Shown: positions 7,607-16,831 of the stretch, piece by piece | Numbering within the stretch: position 1 is the first letter of the stretch | How the letters are laid out: each line of letters begins with the position of its first letter | Assembly: GCA_021297895.1 (NCBI GenBank) | Contig: JAJTHN010000048.1 | Coordinates: forward strand, 1-44,527 | Reading direction: 5' to 3' | DNA: 44,527 nt | Source of the DNA: Phycisphaeraceae bacterium | Lineage (GTDB): Bacteria > Planctomycetota > Phycisphaerae > Phycisphaerales > UBA1924 | Program-made: the position numbers and the translations under genes | The notes under the pieces: model-generated | What the model saw: the letters and a program-made list of their open reading frames with translations, nothing else | Told to the model about the DNA's origin: nothing | Database searches by the model: none

Positions 7607-8532
7607 GCGGTGTCGCCGCGCTCGCCACTTCCCTGCTCCCGGCCGCTCCGGTCGTCTTGCAGCCTCCCGCCCGCCCCGGCGTTCCGCTTCCGCTCACGCC
7701 GCGGCTGAGTCGACGGCGTCGCCGCTGCTTCTACGCCATCAAGGCCACGCGAGCCCAGATCCGCATGCCCGCCGCGGGTCGCCTTGGGTACCTTACCCAA
7801 TCCCGGCTCCTGCAGCGAGCCCAGGCCGGCGATCGCGACGCCTCCCGGCTCGTGTGGGCCGCCAACGCCAGGCTCGCGTACTCGGTAATCAACCGCTTCC
7901 GCGTCCGCCCCGACCTCATGGCAGACGCGTTCCAAGAGGTCCAGATCGGGCTCTGCAAGGCGATCCGCCGCTTCGAGGTCCAGCGGCTGCACGAGTTCTC
8001 CACCTACGCGTTCGCCGCGATGCGTAGCTTCGCCCTCCGGCACCGCAACTGCGTGGGCTATGCCGTCCGCCTGCCCGCCCACCTCGCCATCGCGTATTAC
8101 CGCTTCCGCGACCGCGTGGCCGAGGCGCCGACCCGGCCTCAGTGGTTCGATGCCCGCGAGGAGTACCTCGAGCGCAACGCGGACGAGTACCGGGCACTCC
8201 TCGCGCTGCACCGGCTCGCCTCGCCTTCGGCCCTGGACGCGGCGAGCGAGGAGCCGGCTCCTACGCTCAGCCCCGAGGATCGTGTTTTCGCCGCCGACGC
8301 GGCCGAAGCATTGCGCGCCTGCCTGCCTGACCTGGAGAAACGCCAGCAGATCGTCCTCGCACGCCGCTTCGGCCTCTGGGGCGGCCCGCCCGAGACCCTG
8401 GAGCAGATCGGCCCCTCCCTGGGCCTGACCAAGGAGCGGATCCGGCAGATCCAGAACCAGGCGCTCGCCGACCTGCGGGAGCTGCTTCAGGCACGTGGTT
8501 GGTCGGATCTTCCGCCGTCGCTCGTTCGTTAG
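7603..8532 (+). CDS. RNA polymerase sigma-70 family factor in the cassette
   Basis: A 309-residue sigma factor. Region 2 is clear: NARLAYSVINRF, then DAFQEVQIGLCKAIRRFE (about 107-125) and FSTYAFAAMRS, the core-binding and -10 recognition segment. Region 4 lies near the C-terminus: RQQIVLARRFGL, then TLEQIGPSLGLTKERIRQIQ, the -35-binding HTH. The first 60 residues are a Pro-rich and Arg-rich extension. It resembles group 2/3 sigma factors more than ECF factors because the linker between regions 2 and 4 is long. ATG overlaps the helicase stop (ATGA) and GGGAGG sits just upstream, so it is translated with the helicase. It probably directs transcription of the cassette or other genes; a replication or structural role cannot be excluded. 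Confidence 0.85.
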   Translation: MSGVAALATSLLPAAPVVLQPPARPGVPLPLTPRLSRRRRRCFYAIKATRAQIRMPAAGRLGYLTQSRLLQRAQAGDRDASRLVWAANARLAYSVINRFRVRPDLMADAFQEVQIGLCKAIRRFEVQRLHEFSTYAFAAMRSFALRHRNCVGYAVRLPAHLAIAYYRFRDRVAEAPTRPQWFDAREEYLERNADEYRALLALHRLASPSALDAASEEPAPTLSPEDRVFAADAAEALRACLPDLEKRQQIVLARRFGLWGGPPETLEQIGPSLGLTKERIRQIQNQALADLRELLQARGWSDLPPSLVR

Positions 8533-8574
8533 CCGCCCCCACCCATAGCAAGTCAACGCCCCGCTCGCCCCACC

Positions 8575-11500
8575 ATGCCCCCAGCAAACACAGCCATTAC
8601 GGACAGCAAGTTCAACGCTCTCAAGGCCAAGCTCCGCGAGCTCTTCGAGCTCGACAAGTCGGACCTGGACTTCGGCATCTACCGGATCATCGCCGCCAAG
8701 AACAAAGAGGTCACCGAGTTCCTCGACCGCCAGCTCAAGGACGTGGTGAAGGCCACGCTCGCGGCACACGGAGCAGGGGCCACCGATCAGGTCCAGGCCG
8801 AGCTCGACAAGGCGATCGACCAGGCTCGCACGCTCGGTGCTGACCCAGAAGCCCTACCGAAGGTGAAAGAGCTCCGCTCCCGCCTTGAATCCGCGGGCGG
8901 CGCGGCAGCCGCCGAACTCGAAGCCGACATCTATAACCACCTGCTCGCCTTCTTCGGCCGCTACTACGACGAGGGCGACTTCATCTCCCAGCGCCGGTAC
9001 AAGGGCGACACCTACGCCATCCCCTACAGCGGCGAGGAAGTGACGCTCCATTGGGCCAACAAGGACCAGTACTACATCAAGTCCGGCGAGTGGCACAAGG
9101 ACTACCGGTTCAAGGTTGGCGGCAGCAGCGACAAGACCGTCCGCTTCAAGCTCATCGAGGCCACGCAGGAGGTCGGCAACAACAAGGAGGCCGACGACGC
9201 TAAGCGTCGGTACATCCTCGCGATCGAGAACCCGGTCGAGGAAGCCCAAGGCACACTGACGCTGCGCTTCGAGTTCCGCGTGCCAACGCAGGCCGACAAG
9301 GACCGTGCCGCAGGTGGTGCGGTCGCCGTCTTTGGCGGCGATTACGCCAAGGCGTCCAACCCCAAGAAGGGCGATGAGCGCGAGCAGTTCTGCGCCGATG
9401 CCGAGAAGCGGGCCGTCGCGGCAATGCCCGAGGCGTGGAAGGCGCTCATCGCCGCCCCCGGAGCCGCCGCGACGGCGGACAAGCCCGCCCGCACGCTCCT
9501 CGGCAAGCACCTGGACCACTTCTCCGCCCGCAACACCTTCGACTACTTCATCCACAAGGATCTGGGGGGCTTCCTCCGCCGCGAACTGGACTTCTACATC
9601 AAGAACGAAGTCGTGCGGCTGGATGACCTCGAGTCTCTCCCGCCCGATCACCTTCAGCGCGTGCAGGGCAAGGTCAAGGCCATCCGCGCCGTGGCCAGCC
9701 GCCTGATCGCGTTCCTCGGCTCGCTCGAGGAATTTCAGAAGAAGATGTGGCTCAAGAAGAAGTTCGTGCTCAACACGAACTGGCTCGTGACCGTGGACCG
9801 TATCCCGCCCGCGCTCCGCGATGTGGTCGCGCAGAACGCCGAGCAGTGGGCCGAGTGGGAGCGACTGGGCTTCAAGCCGGAGAACACAGGCGACGCGGGG
9901 CTCTTCGGAGGTGCTGCGTGGGGCACTCGGGCGTATCTGGACGCGTGCGACAAGCTGGTAGTAAGCACACGTTTCTTCGACATGGCCTTTCAACAGACGC
10001 TGCTCGCCAGCGAGGAAGTATCACTTGGCACTCGCATGCTCGACGATGCGATCGCCGGAACGCTGATCAACGGCGACAATGAGCACGCTATCCGTCTGTT
10101 GTTGCATCGTCTCGCCGACCAAGTTGACTGTCTGTATCTCGATCCTCCGTACAACACCGATGGCGGACCGATCAACTACAAGAATGGCTTCAAGAGCTCG
10201 TCCTGGATGTCGATGATCCACTGCCGGCTGGCTACCTCGGACGCCTTTCTCCGGCGTGACGACGGCATCTTGTGCATGACAATTGATGATTTTCAGCAGA
10301 AAGAACTTCACGCCATCATCGAGAGTGTGTTCGGACGGAGATCACTCGCAGGAACGGTAGTCGTGAGAAGCAACCCGTCCGGACGGCCTGTTCCTTCCGG
10401 ATTTGCGCAGTCACACGAGTATGCCATCTTCGCGACCAAGGGGCCTGGTGCGAGTGTCGGGTTGCTCCCGCGTTCAGACGACCAAGCGGCTCGATACAAG
10501 GAGGAGGACGAACGAGGCCGCTTCATGTGGGAGCTATTCAGAAAGCGAGGCTCCGCTTCAGAACGGCGGGAGCGACCCTCAATGTACTTTCCGCTCTTCC
10601 TGCGTTCCGCTGAGAACGCTTTGCGAGTGCCCACGCTGGAGTGGGACAATAGCGGTAACGCATGGGTGCTGCAAGAACAGCCACATGCTGACGAGGTAGT
10701 TCTATGGCCCATCGATGAGAACGGCGTGGAGAGGCGTTGGAGATGGAGCCTAGAGCGCACTCGCGATGAGATTTGCCAACTGCGCGCTGAACGCAACGGC
10801 ACCGATTGGACAGTCTACTACCGCTACAGGCCGATGCTCGATGGCGTCCTTCCAACCACGGTTTGGTCAGACGCGAAGTACTCCGCGACTGAACACGGCA
10901 CGGGTGTTCTCAAGAAGCTGTTCGCGGACTTCAACGTGTTCTCATACCCCAAGTCAATATATGCGGTATCTGATTGCATAGCAGTCGCTGGGCTCGCGGA
11001 ACGCACGAACGGCCTCTGTCTGGACTACTTTGCGGGATCAGGGACAACAGGACACGCAGTGATTGATCTGAATCGGCGCGACGGCGGCCACCGTCGCTTC
11101 ATTCTGGTCGAGATGGGCGCTCACTATCACCGCGTGGTTGTCCCTCGCATAGCAAAGGTGATCTTTTGTCCGGAATGGAAGGATGGCAAGGCGCAATCGC
11201 ACCGCGATGGTCTCTCATCGCTTGTCAAGTGCTTGTCCCTCGAATCCTACGAAGACGCCCTGAACAACCTCCCCGCGCCCTCCGGCACGCTCCTCGACGG
11301 CCGTTCGGCAGCCGAGAAGGAAGCCCTGATCACCTACGGCCTCGATCTCGAACTCGGGCCGCACCTGCTCAACCTCGACGGGTTCCGCGATCCGTGGGGG
11401 TACACGATCAACGCTCAACTGGCCGGTGATGCCGAGATCAGGCGGCACCGCGTCGATCTGGTCGAGACCTTCAACTACCTGATCGGACTGAAGGTCCATG

Positions 11501-11934
11501 CGTACGGGCCACTGGAGCGGTACAGCGCCGATTTCGACCGTGCCGCGCATGCCGACGGGCTCGGTCGCATGAAGCTCACCGGCCGCCTGCGCCGCGACGC
11601 GCGGGGTGATGGCGAAGCTCCGTATGTCTTCCAGCGTGTCGAGGGCGAGTTGAACGACGGCAACGGCACGCGCGTGCTGGTCGTGTGGCGCAAGCTGACC
11701 GATGACCCGGAGAAGGACGCCGCCGTGCTCGACGCATGGATGGCTCGGCACCGCGAGAGCACCCGCGAGCGGATGGAGCACCGCGACTACCACCTGATCT
11801 ACATCAATGGCCCGGTGACCCTGCCCCAGCCGACAGCCGAGATTCGCACGGTGTGCCCGACGGAGGAGACGTTCAAGATCAAGATGTTCGAGGACACCGA
11901 CTCGGCATCCCAGGTGGGAGGCGGTCATGGCTAA
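8575..11934 (+). CDS. Adenine-specific DNA methyltransferase, type III Mod-like
   Basis: A 1,119-residue methyltransferase, far longer than a usual type III Mod (about 600). The catalytic motif LDPPYNTDG is at about 522-530 and the AdoMet motif FAGSGTTG at about 819-826, the beta-class order. The roughly 290 residues between hold the likely target recognition domain. The N-terminal 480 residues are an extra module beginning KFNALKAKLRELFELDKSDL, and a 240-residue C-terminal module follows the AdoMet site. Predicted product is N6-methyladenine in DNA, protecting self DNA. The central part (about 9,960-11,230) is less GC-rich and uses more A/T-ending codons than its flanks. No clear ribosome binding site precedes ATG 8575. 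The gene starts 42 bases after sigma and overlaps Res by 8 bases. Confidence 0.9.
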   Translation: MPPANTAITDSKFNALKAKLRELFELDKSDLDFGIYRIIAAKNKEVTEFLDRQLKDVVKATLAAHGAGATDQVQAELDKAIDQARTLGADPEALPKVKELRSRLESAGGAAAAELEADIYNHLLAFFGRYYDEGDFISQRRYKGDTYAIPYSGEEVTLHWANKDQYYIKSGEWHKDYRFKVGGSSDKTVRFKLIEATQEVGNNKEADDAKRRYILAIENPVEEAQGTLTLRFEFRVPTQADKDRAAGGAVAVFGGDYAKASNPKKGDEREQFCADAEKRAVAAMPEAWKALIAAPGAAATADKPARTLLGKHLDHFSARNTFDYFIHKDLGGFLRRELDFYIKNEVVRLDDLESLPPDHLQRVQGKVKAIRAVASRLIAFLGSLEEFQKKMWLKKKFVLNTNWLVTVDRIPPALRDVVAQNAEQWAEWERLGFKPENTGDAGLFGGAAWGTRAYLDACDKLVVSTRFFDMAFQQTLLASEEVSLGTRMLDDAIAGTLINGDNEHAIRLLLHRLADQVDCLYLDPPYNTDGGPINYKNGFKSSSWMSMIHCRLATSDAFLRRDDGILCMTIDDFQQKELHAIIESVFGRRSLAGTVVVRSNPSGRPVPSGFAQSHEYAIFATKGPGASVGLLPRSDDQAARYKEEDERGRFMWELFRKRGSASERRERPSMYFPLFLRSAENALRVPTLEWDNSGNAWVLQEQPHADEVVLWPIDENGVERRWRWSLERTRDEICQLRAERNGTDWTVYYRYRPMLDGVLPTTVWSDAKYSATEHGTGVLKKLFADFNVFSYPKSIYAVSDCIAVAGLAERTNGLCLDYFAGSGTTGHAVIDLNRRDGGHRRFILVEMGAHYHRVVVPRIAKVIFCPEWKDGKAQSHRDGLSSLVKCLSLESYEDALNNLPAPSGTLLDGRSAAEKEALITYGLDLELGPHLLNLDGFRDPWGYTINAQLAGDAEIRRHRVDLVETFNYLIGLKVHAYGPLERYSADFDRAAHADGLGRMKLTGRLRRDARGDGEAPYVFQRVEGELNDGNGTRVLVVWRKLTDDPEKDAAVLDAWMARHRESTRERMEHRDYHLIYINGPVTLPQPTAEIRTVCPTEETFKIKMFEDTDSASQVGGGHG

Positions 11935-14900
11935 GCGCCCCCCCGGTCGTCCACCGAAGGCGGTCGCCGCGGCCGTCACCGAGGCCGCAAACCCGGCTCA
12001 GGCCGCCACCGTGCCGCCTGCCGCCCCGCCCCGTCGTGGCCGGCCTGCGGGCAATGGTGCGGGGGGGCGGGTAAAGCCTGACTTTCACCGTCAGACGGTG
12101 CTGTTTCAATGGGCGCTCTCGAAGCTGGGCGTGCGTGATCTGAAGCAGTTCAAGGAGCGGTTTCAGGTCTCGCCCGACAGTGCGGAAGGCATCGACGAAC
12201 GAACCGGCCTGCACCGTTTCTTCGAAGCGATCGCCGGTGTACTGCCGACGGTGGCTGATGCCAACGTTGTGCCCGTGGACCGCTTGAGGGTGTACGAACA
12301 GAACATTCTGGAGCACACTCAAGCGATCAACACCTCGCGCATGCGGCACAACCAGCCTCGGATCGACTGGAAGTACCACCAGTACCTGGCGCTGCTGTTC
12401 ACGGAGATGTTCCTGGATCGGTACTTCCAGGACGCCGGAGCGCTACGCGGGGAGATCAACGCGAGGATCGCCGAGCACAACACGGAGTGTGGCGTGGATT
12501 CCCCGGACGCGGTTGCGCCGTTCTCGACCGAGGCACGCGACGGCGATGACGCCGACCCCAAACGTCAGTTGGCACGATTGGCGTTCTGGTGCGCCACAGG
12601 CAGCGGCAAGACGCTGCTGATGCATGTTCATGTACGCCAGTTCCGCCAGTATCACGCGACCGCGTTTGCCGCGGGGACATGGCCCAAGCTCGACCAGATC
12701 ATCCTCGTCACCCCCAATGACGGCCTCAGTGCTCAGCACGCCACGGAGTTCGCCCAGTCTGGGTTCGATGTCGTGACCGTCGGCGAGCAAGGCGTCGATG
12801 GGCTGTTCGCCGAGCAGGCCCAGCGGGCGATCAAGATCCTCTCGATCCACAAGTTCCAGGATGATCACGGCAAGGCGACCGTGGCGACCGAGGCGTTTGA
12901 AGGGTGCAACCTTGTTCTCGTGGACGAAGGGCATCGCGGCGCTGGTCGCGGCGAAGACGGCAAGTGGCTCGCCCGCCGCGATCAACTCGCCAAAGGTGGC
13001 TTCTGCATCGAATACTCTGCCACGTTCAAAGAGGCGATCGGCACCGACGAGGCGATGAAGAACAGGTACGCCCGGAGCGTGCTGTTCGACTACGCCTACC
13101 GGAGCTTCTACCGCGATGGGTACGGCAAAGATTTCACGATCCTGAATCTGGAAGACGACGACAAGCAGCGGCGATACCTCACCGCAGCGGTGCTCCTGTT
13201 CTATCAGCAGTTGCGGGTGTGGATGGACGGCGGCGACGCGATGAAGCCGTTCCAGATCGACAAGCCGCTGTGGGTGTTCGTCGGGCACACAGTGACGGGC
13301 GGCAAGGTATCGAGCACCGACGACAAGGAATCCGTCTCGGACGTGGTCGAGGTGCTCTTGTTCCTGAAGTCATTCCTCGCCGCGCCCGCTGAGGCGGTGG
13401 CGCTAATCCAGAGCCTGCTGGAGGAGGGGTTCAAGGACCAGAACGGGCGTGATCTGCTGGCGCACCGATTGCCGCACATCGATGTGTCCGGCGACAAGGC
13501 CGCGCAGGCCCGGGCGCTGCACGAGGGCATCCTGCGGGATGTGTTCCACGCTCCCGGCGGCGGTGTGCTGGCGGTGCAGATGCTCAGGGGGGCAACCGGT
13601 GAGTTGGCTCTCAAGGTCGGCGAGGCCGAACCGTTCGGTGTCGTCAATGTGGGCGAGCCGGGCGCGGTCGCGGAGGCTTGCGCGGCCAAGGGCGTCGTGC
13701 GGCTGGAGGACGATGCCAATCGCTCGTCTCTGTTCCAGGGCATCAACCGCGATGACAGCCCGATCAACCTCCTCGTTGGCTCCCGGAAGTTCACCGAGGG
13801 ATGGAACTCCTGGCGGGTGTCATCCATCGGGCTCATGCGCATGGGCAAGAGCGAAGGCACGCAGATCATCCAGTTGTTCGGGCGCGGCGTGCGGCTGCGG
13901 GGCTACCGGATGAGCCTGCGCCGCTCCTCTGTGTTGGCGGATAAGCCCGCGCCGCCCAGGAATCTGCGGCAGGTCGAGACGCTTCAGGTCTTTGGCGTCA
14001 AGGCCACCTACATGAACACCTTCCGGGATTGGATCTTCAGCGAGGTTCCCGAGGCCCAGGAGAAGCAAGTCTGGGACATCCCGGTCGTCAAGACGCTGCC
14101 AGAGCGGAAACTGAAGACGCTCCGCCTTCGCGCGGAGATCGATGGGGAGACCGTTGAACGCGGGCAAGCGTTCCGCAAGCTCGGGCCACTCGTGCAGCTC
14201 CGGCCCCCGCACGAGACCGCGCCCGAGGATGCGTGGCTCCGGCACCATCGCACGAAGCTGAACTGGCTGCCGCGCATTCGCGGCATCGCCGGCGCGAATC
14301 AGCAGATCACTGCTGCGATCGGGCAGGCCGCCGATCTGCCGAGGCAGACGCTCAAGTCCGTACCGTTGTTCCTGTTCGACCTCGACGGCCTGCTGTTCGG
14401 CCTGGAAGCCTTCAAGGCCACCCGCGGGCTGGACCGTCTGCACGTCGATCTCGCCGCCATCACCGCGATGTTGACACGCGATGACTGGTACGAGTTGCTG
14501 GCGACCGCCGACGACATGCGTCTAGACCGCTACGAGAATCGCTCGCACTGGCAGCGCATGGCACAGCAGTTGTTGAACGCCTACGCCGAGCGGTTCTACC
14601 GCTACATCCGGGGGCGCTGGGAAGCGCCGTACCTGGAGGTGGCCGAGCTGGCACCCGACGATCCCAACCTCGTGGACGGTTACAGCATCGAGACGACCGA
14701 TCTGGCCCAGACCGCCGAGCAGATCGAGCAGATTGCGACATTCATCGAAGGGCTCAAGACGGCGCTGGGGCAGAACCTCCTGGCCACATGGAGCCAGTGG
14801 GGCGGGCGTTGGCGCACGGTGCCGTTCGGCGGCCACCTGTATCAGCCCCTCCTCCACGTCGGGAAGAACGCGGAGATCCGGATCAGCCCGCTCGCCCTCG

Positions 14901-15388
14901 ACAAGTGGGAGGCAGAGTTCGTGCAGGACTTGGCCACATGGTGCATGGCTAACCCTGGACGCGAGGTCTACCTGCTGCGTAATCAGGCGGTGACCGGCCT
15001 CGGGTTCTTTCAGGCCGCGAACTTCTTCCCCGACTTCCTGCTGTGGGTCCAGGAGGGGGAACGCCAGCATCTGGCGTTCGTCGATCCGAAGGGCCTGCAC
15101 CACTTCGACCCGAGCGACCCGAAGGTGCAGTTTGCCACCCGCGAGGTGCCCCGGCTTCAGCAGATCGTGGAGCGACAGGCCCCCGACCTGCAACTGCACG
15201 CCTTCATCCTCTCCAACACGCCCTTCGCCAGCCTCGGCTGGTCACGTGGCGATGGTCAGTTGATGTCCAAGGCGGAGGTGGAGCAGTTGGGCGTTCTGTT
15301 TCAAGAGGATGATGCCACAACATATGTGGCACAGCTCTTGGATTCGATCTTGGGGGCTCAGTCAGACCGGGGCCCTCAGGAAGCCTGA
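11927..15388 (+). CDS. Type III restriction Res-like helicase-nuclease
   Basis: An 1,153-residue SF2 helicase with a C-terminal nuclease motif. After a basic Pro/Ala-rich N-terminus come Walker A ATGSGKTLL (about 222-230), a DEGH box in LVDEGHRGAG (about 331), SATFKEA, and motifs V/VI (VGSRKFTEGWNSW and IIQLFGRGVRL). Near the C-terminus NFFPDFLLW (about 1030-1038) and FVDPKGL (about 1050) fit a PD-(D/E)xK site with DPK as the second part. Type III Res subunits pair with Mod, translocate with ATP and cut DNA. The start overlaps the Mod stop by 8 bases and has GGGAGG upstream, so Mod and Res are coupled. All catalytic signatures look intact. Confidence 0.88.
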   Translation: MAKRPPGRPPKAVAAAVTEAANPAQAATVPPAAPPRRGRPAGNGAGGRVKPDFHRQTVLFQWALSKLGVRDLKQFKERFQVSPDSAEGIDERTGLHRFFEAIAGVLPTVADANVVPVDRLRVYEQNILEHTQAINTSRMRHNQPRIDWKYHQYLALLFTEMFLDRYFQDAGALRGEINARIAEHNTECGVDSPDAVAPFSTEARDGDDADPKRQLARLAFWCATGSGKTLLMHVHVRQFRQYHATAFAAGTWPKLDQIILVTPNDGLSAQHATEFAQSGFDVVTVGEQGVDGLFAEQAQRAIKILSIHKFQDDHGKATVATEAFEGCNLVLVDEGHRGAGRGEDGKWLARRDQLAKGGFCIEYSATFKEAIGTDEAMKNRYARSVLFDYAYRSFYRDGYGKDFTILNLEDDDKQRRYLTAAVLLFYQQLRVWMDGGDAMKPFQIDKPLWVFVGHTVTGGKVSSTDDKESVSDVVEVLLFLKSFLAAPAEAVALIQSLLEEGFKDQNGRDLLAHRLPHIDVSGDKAAQARALHEGILRDVFHAPGGGVLAVQMLRGATGELALKVGEAEPFGVVNVGEPGAVAEACAAKGVVRLEDDANRSSLFQGINRDDSPINLLVGSRKFTEGWNSWRVSSIGLMRMGKSEGTQIIQLFGRGVRLRGYRMSLRRSSVLADKPAPPRNLRQVETLQVFGVKATYMNTFRDWIFSEVPEAQEKQVWDIPVVKTLPERKLKTLRLRAEIDGETVERGQAFRKLGPLVQLRPPHETAPEDAWLRHHRTKLNWLPRIRGIAGANQQITAAIGQAADLPRQTLKSVPLFLFDLDGLLFGLEAFKATRGLDRLHVDLAAITAMLTRDDWYELLATADDMRLDRYENRSHWQRMAQQLLNAYAERFYRYIRGRWEAPYLEVAELAPDDPNLVDGYSIETTDLAQTAEQIEQIATFIEGLKTALGQNLLATWSQWGGRWRTVPFGGHLYQPLLHVGKNAEIRISPLALDKWEAEFVQDLATWCMANPGREVYLLRNQAVTGLGFFQAANFFPDFLLWVQEGERQHLAFVDPKGLHHFDPSDPKVQFATREVPRLQQIVERQAPDLQLHAFILSNTPFASLGWSRGDGQLMSKAEVEQLGVLFQEDDATTYVAQLLDSILGAQSDRGPQEA

Positions 15389-15706
15389 CATTCGTCCTGC
15401 TGCGTAGTGGCTGGTTTGCGCAAATCCCGCGGGCTTTCCGGACTCGTCGGTTTGAACTCGCACCGCTCGGGCAACAATGCGGACGTAGCTTCGATCCAGA
15501 GCCTCCACGATCAAGTGGAGCCTTTGGGCCTCATCGAGTCTGGTGGGAGCCGGACCTGTCGATGGATTAGATGTCGGGATCGCCAAACTTCTGGAACGCC
15601 GTGGTTTATGGAACTCTGAATCCAACTCATGTCGATCTCTCGGAGGATCGGGCTCATGACCCCAGAGCCGATCCGGCGTTGCCGCGATTTCTGAACGAGC
15701 CGGCGG
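15389..15706. other. Non-coding gap after the cassette
   Basis: About 320 bases between convergent genes. Small frames are present on both strands, but none has recognisable content. I see no strong hairpin with a T-run. Confidence 0.4.
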
Positions 15707-16153
15707 TCAAAGAACCCCTGCCCTCGCGGTGGCTTGGAGCGTCGCGAGTTGTTCCCTGATCTCCGGGGTGAGAAACTCGCTGCCATAGCGCGCGAGGAGC
15801 AACGGCAGATAGTGAAGAGCCAACCGCAACGCTCGCCGACGAATCGACGCCGATTTGCCGCGTTCACCGTGCTTGGTAGCGTTTGTGCGCGAAAGGGCCT
15901 TGCCGGTCGCGGATCGGGGGCCTGTGGAGTGTTCCCAAGGACGATTACGCTTGGCTGACGCCCGGAGTGACGCGAGGCCCTGCGGAGTGAGGCGATAGGC
16001 GCGGGGGGGGCGTGGGCGCGGGGATGGTGGGGGCGGGTTGATCGGGGTGTTTGGCGACTGGCGGGCTTGGTTGGCAGGGGTGGTGGGGGTAGTGGGGGTG
16101 TTCATGGGGTGCCGATCCTTGTTCGTTCGTCGCGTTTCTCGTTGTGTTTTCAT
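15707..16153 (-). CDS. Small basic protein with STGPRS...GK motif
   Basis: About 148 residues, with a possible shorter start at ATG 16105. The N-terminal third is Pro/Thr-rich. The core reads RLTPQGLASLRASAKRN, then STGPRSATGKALSRTNATKHG. This STGPR-x3-GK-x-xSRxNAxKHG pattern recurs in small bacterial proteins near mobile elements; I know of no established function. The C-terminal half is helical (LALHYLPLLLARYGSEFL). The 5' end overlaps the 3' end of the preceding gene by up to about 209 bases in another frame, and both encode Pro-rich sequence there. Confidence 0.55.
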   Translation of the reverse strand: MKTQRETRRTNKDRHPMNTPTTPTTPANQARQSPNTPINPPPPSPRPRPPRAYRLTPQGLASLRASAKRNRPWEHSTGPRSATGKALSRTNATKHGERGKSASIRRRALRLALHYLPLLLARYGSEFLTPEIREQLATLQATARAGVL

Positions 16154-16628
16154 GGTTCTGGATCACTTGCTGGCTCGCGATGTTCGCCTGCTTGACCACG
16201 GCGAAGGTGTCGCCGGTCCTGGGCGGCCTTCGGTACTCGGCCAGCGCCAGCATCAGCCGGCGGTACGTGTTGCTAGCGCGATCGGCGTACTCGTTGAGTA
16301 TCCGGAGCGACTCGGCAGCGGATGCCTGGTTTGCGAGGGTCGTCAGCCGCATCACCCGCGCGTGGGTGAGCAGCAACTGGACGATGAGCATCTCCTCCGC
16401 GGCGTCACGCGGGGCCATGCGGGTGATCGCGTCGCGGGCGTAGGTGATCGACTCGGCCTGGAACTCCTCTCCCAGCAAAGTCGTCAAGGCCGAGCCGTAG
16501 ATCGCACTGGGAACGGCCGCTCCGTGAACCGCCCGCGCGTGCGCGAGATCATCGGGGGACTTCGCGGCGGGTGGTGCCGTCAGGGGCTTAGCAGCGCGCA
16601 TTGATCGCTTCGAAGGCTTACCGGGCAT
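15945..16628 (-). CDS. Hypothetical helical protein at island end
   Basis: About 227 residues, family not recognised. Residues 30-150 are mostly helical and well behaved: GSALTTLLGEEFQAESITYARD, cut here into LTTLLGEEF and AESITYARD, then AAEEMLIVQLLLTHARVMRL and EYADRASNTYRRLMLALAEY. The C-terminal 70 residues are His/Pro-rich low complexity. It precedes the STGPRS-motif gene and overlaps it in another frame; pairs like this are seen together on bacterial mobile DNA. It is the last gene before the tRNA remnant. Confidence 0.55.
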   Translation of the reverse strand: MPGKPSKRSMRAAKPLTAPPAAKSPDDLAHARAVHGAAVPSAIYGSALTTLLGEEFQAESITYARDAITRMAPRDAAEEMLIVQLLLTHARVMRLTTLANQASAAESLRILNEYADRASNTYRRLMLALAEYRRPPRTGDTFAVVKQANIASQQVIQNHENTTRNATNEQGSAPHEHPHYPHHPCQPSPPVAKHPDQPAPTIPAPTPPPRLSPHSAGPRVTPGVSQA

Positions 16629-16831
16629 CTGTGCTCCTCGTTGTATGGCTTGCGGCCGTCACGATCGCAACGATCCCCGCTCGCACCGCCGCCGTCAGGT
16701 CTGGCCATGCTTCCACCACCGCCGCCAACTCGGGGTCGGCGGGGTCGGCGGGCGTCACCGGCATGGGGCTGGCATCGGGGCTGTCGCCAAGTGCGCCGCC
16801 TTTTGCGCCGCTTTCGTTCGAACCACCCAAA

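Noticed and set aside
4724-15388. DISARM or BREX identity for the cassette
   Set aside because: No DrmA, DrmB (DUF1998), DrmC (PLD), PglZ or BrxC/L-like genes are present.
15362-15867. Two minus-strand frames after the Res gene
   Set aside because: One overlaps the Res end and the other overlaps the STGPRS gene in another frame; neither has protein-like features.
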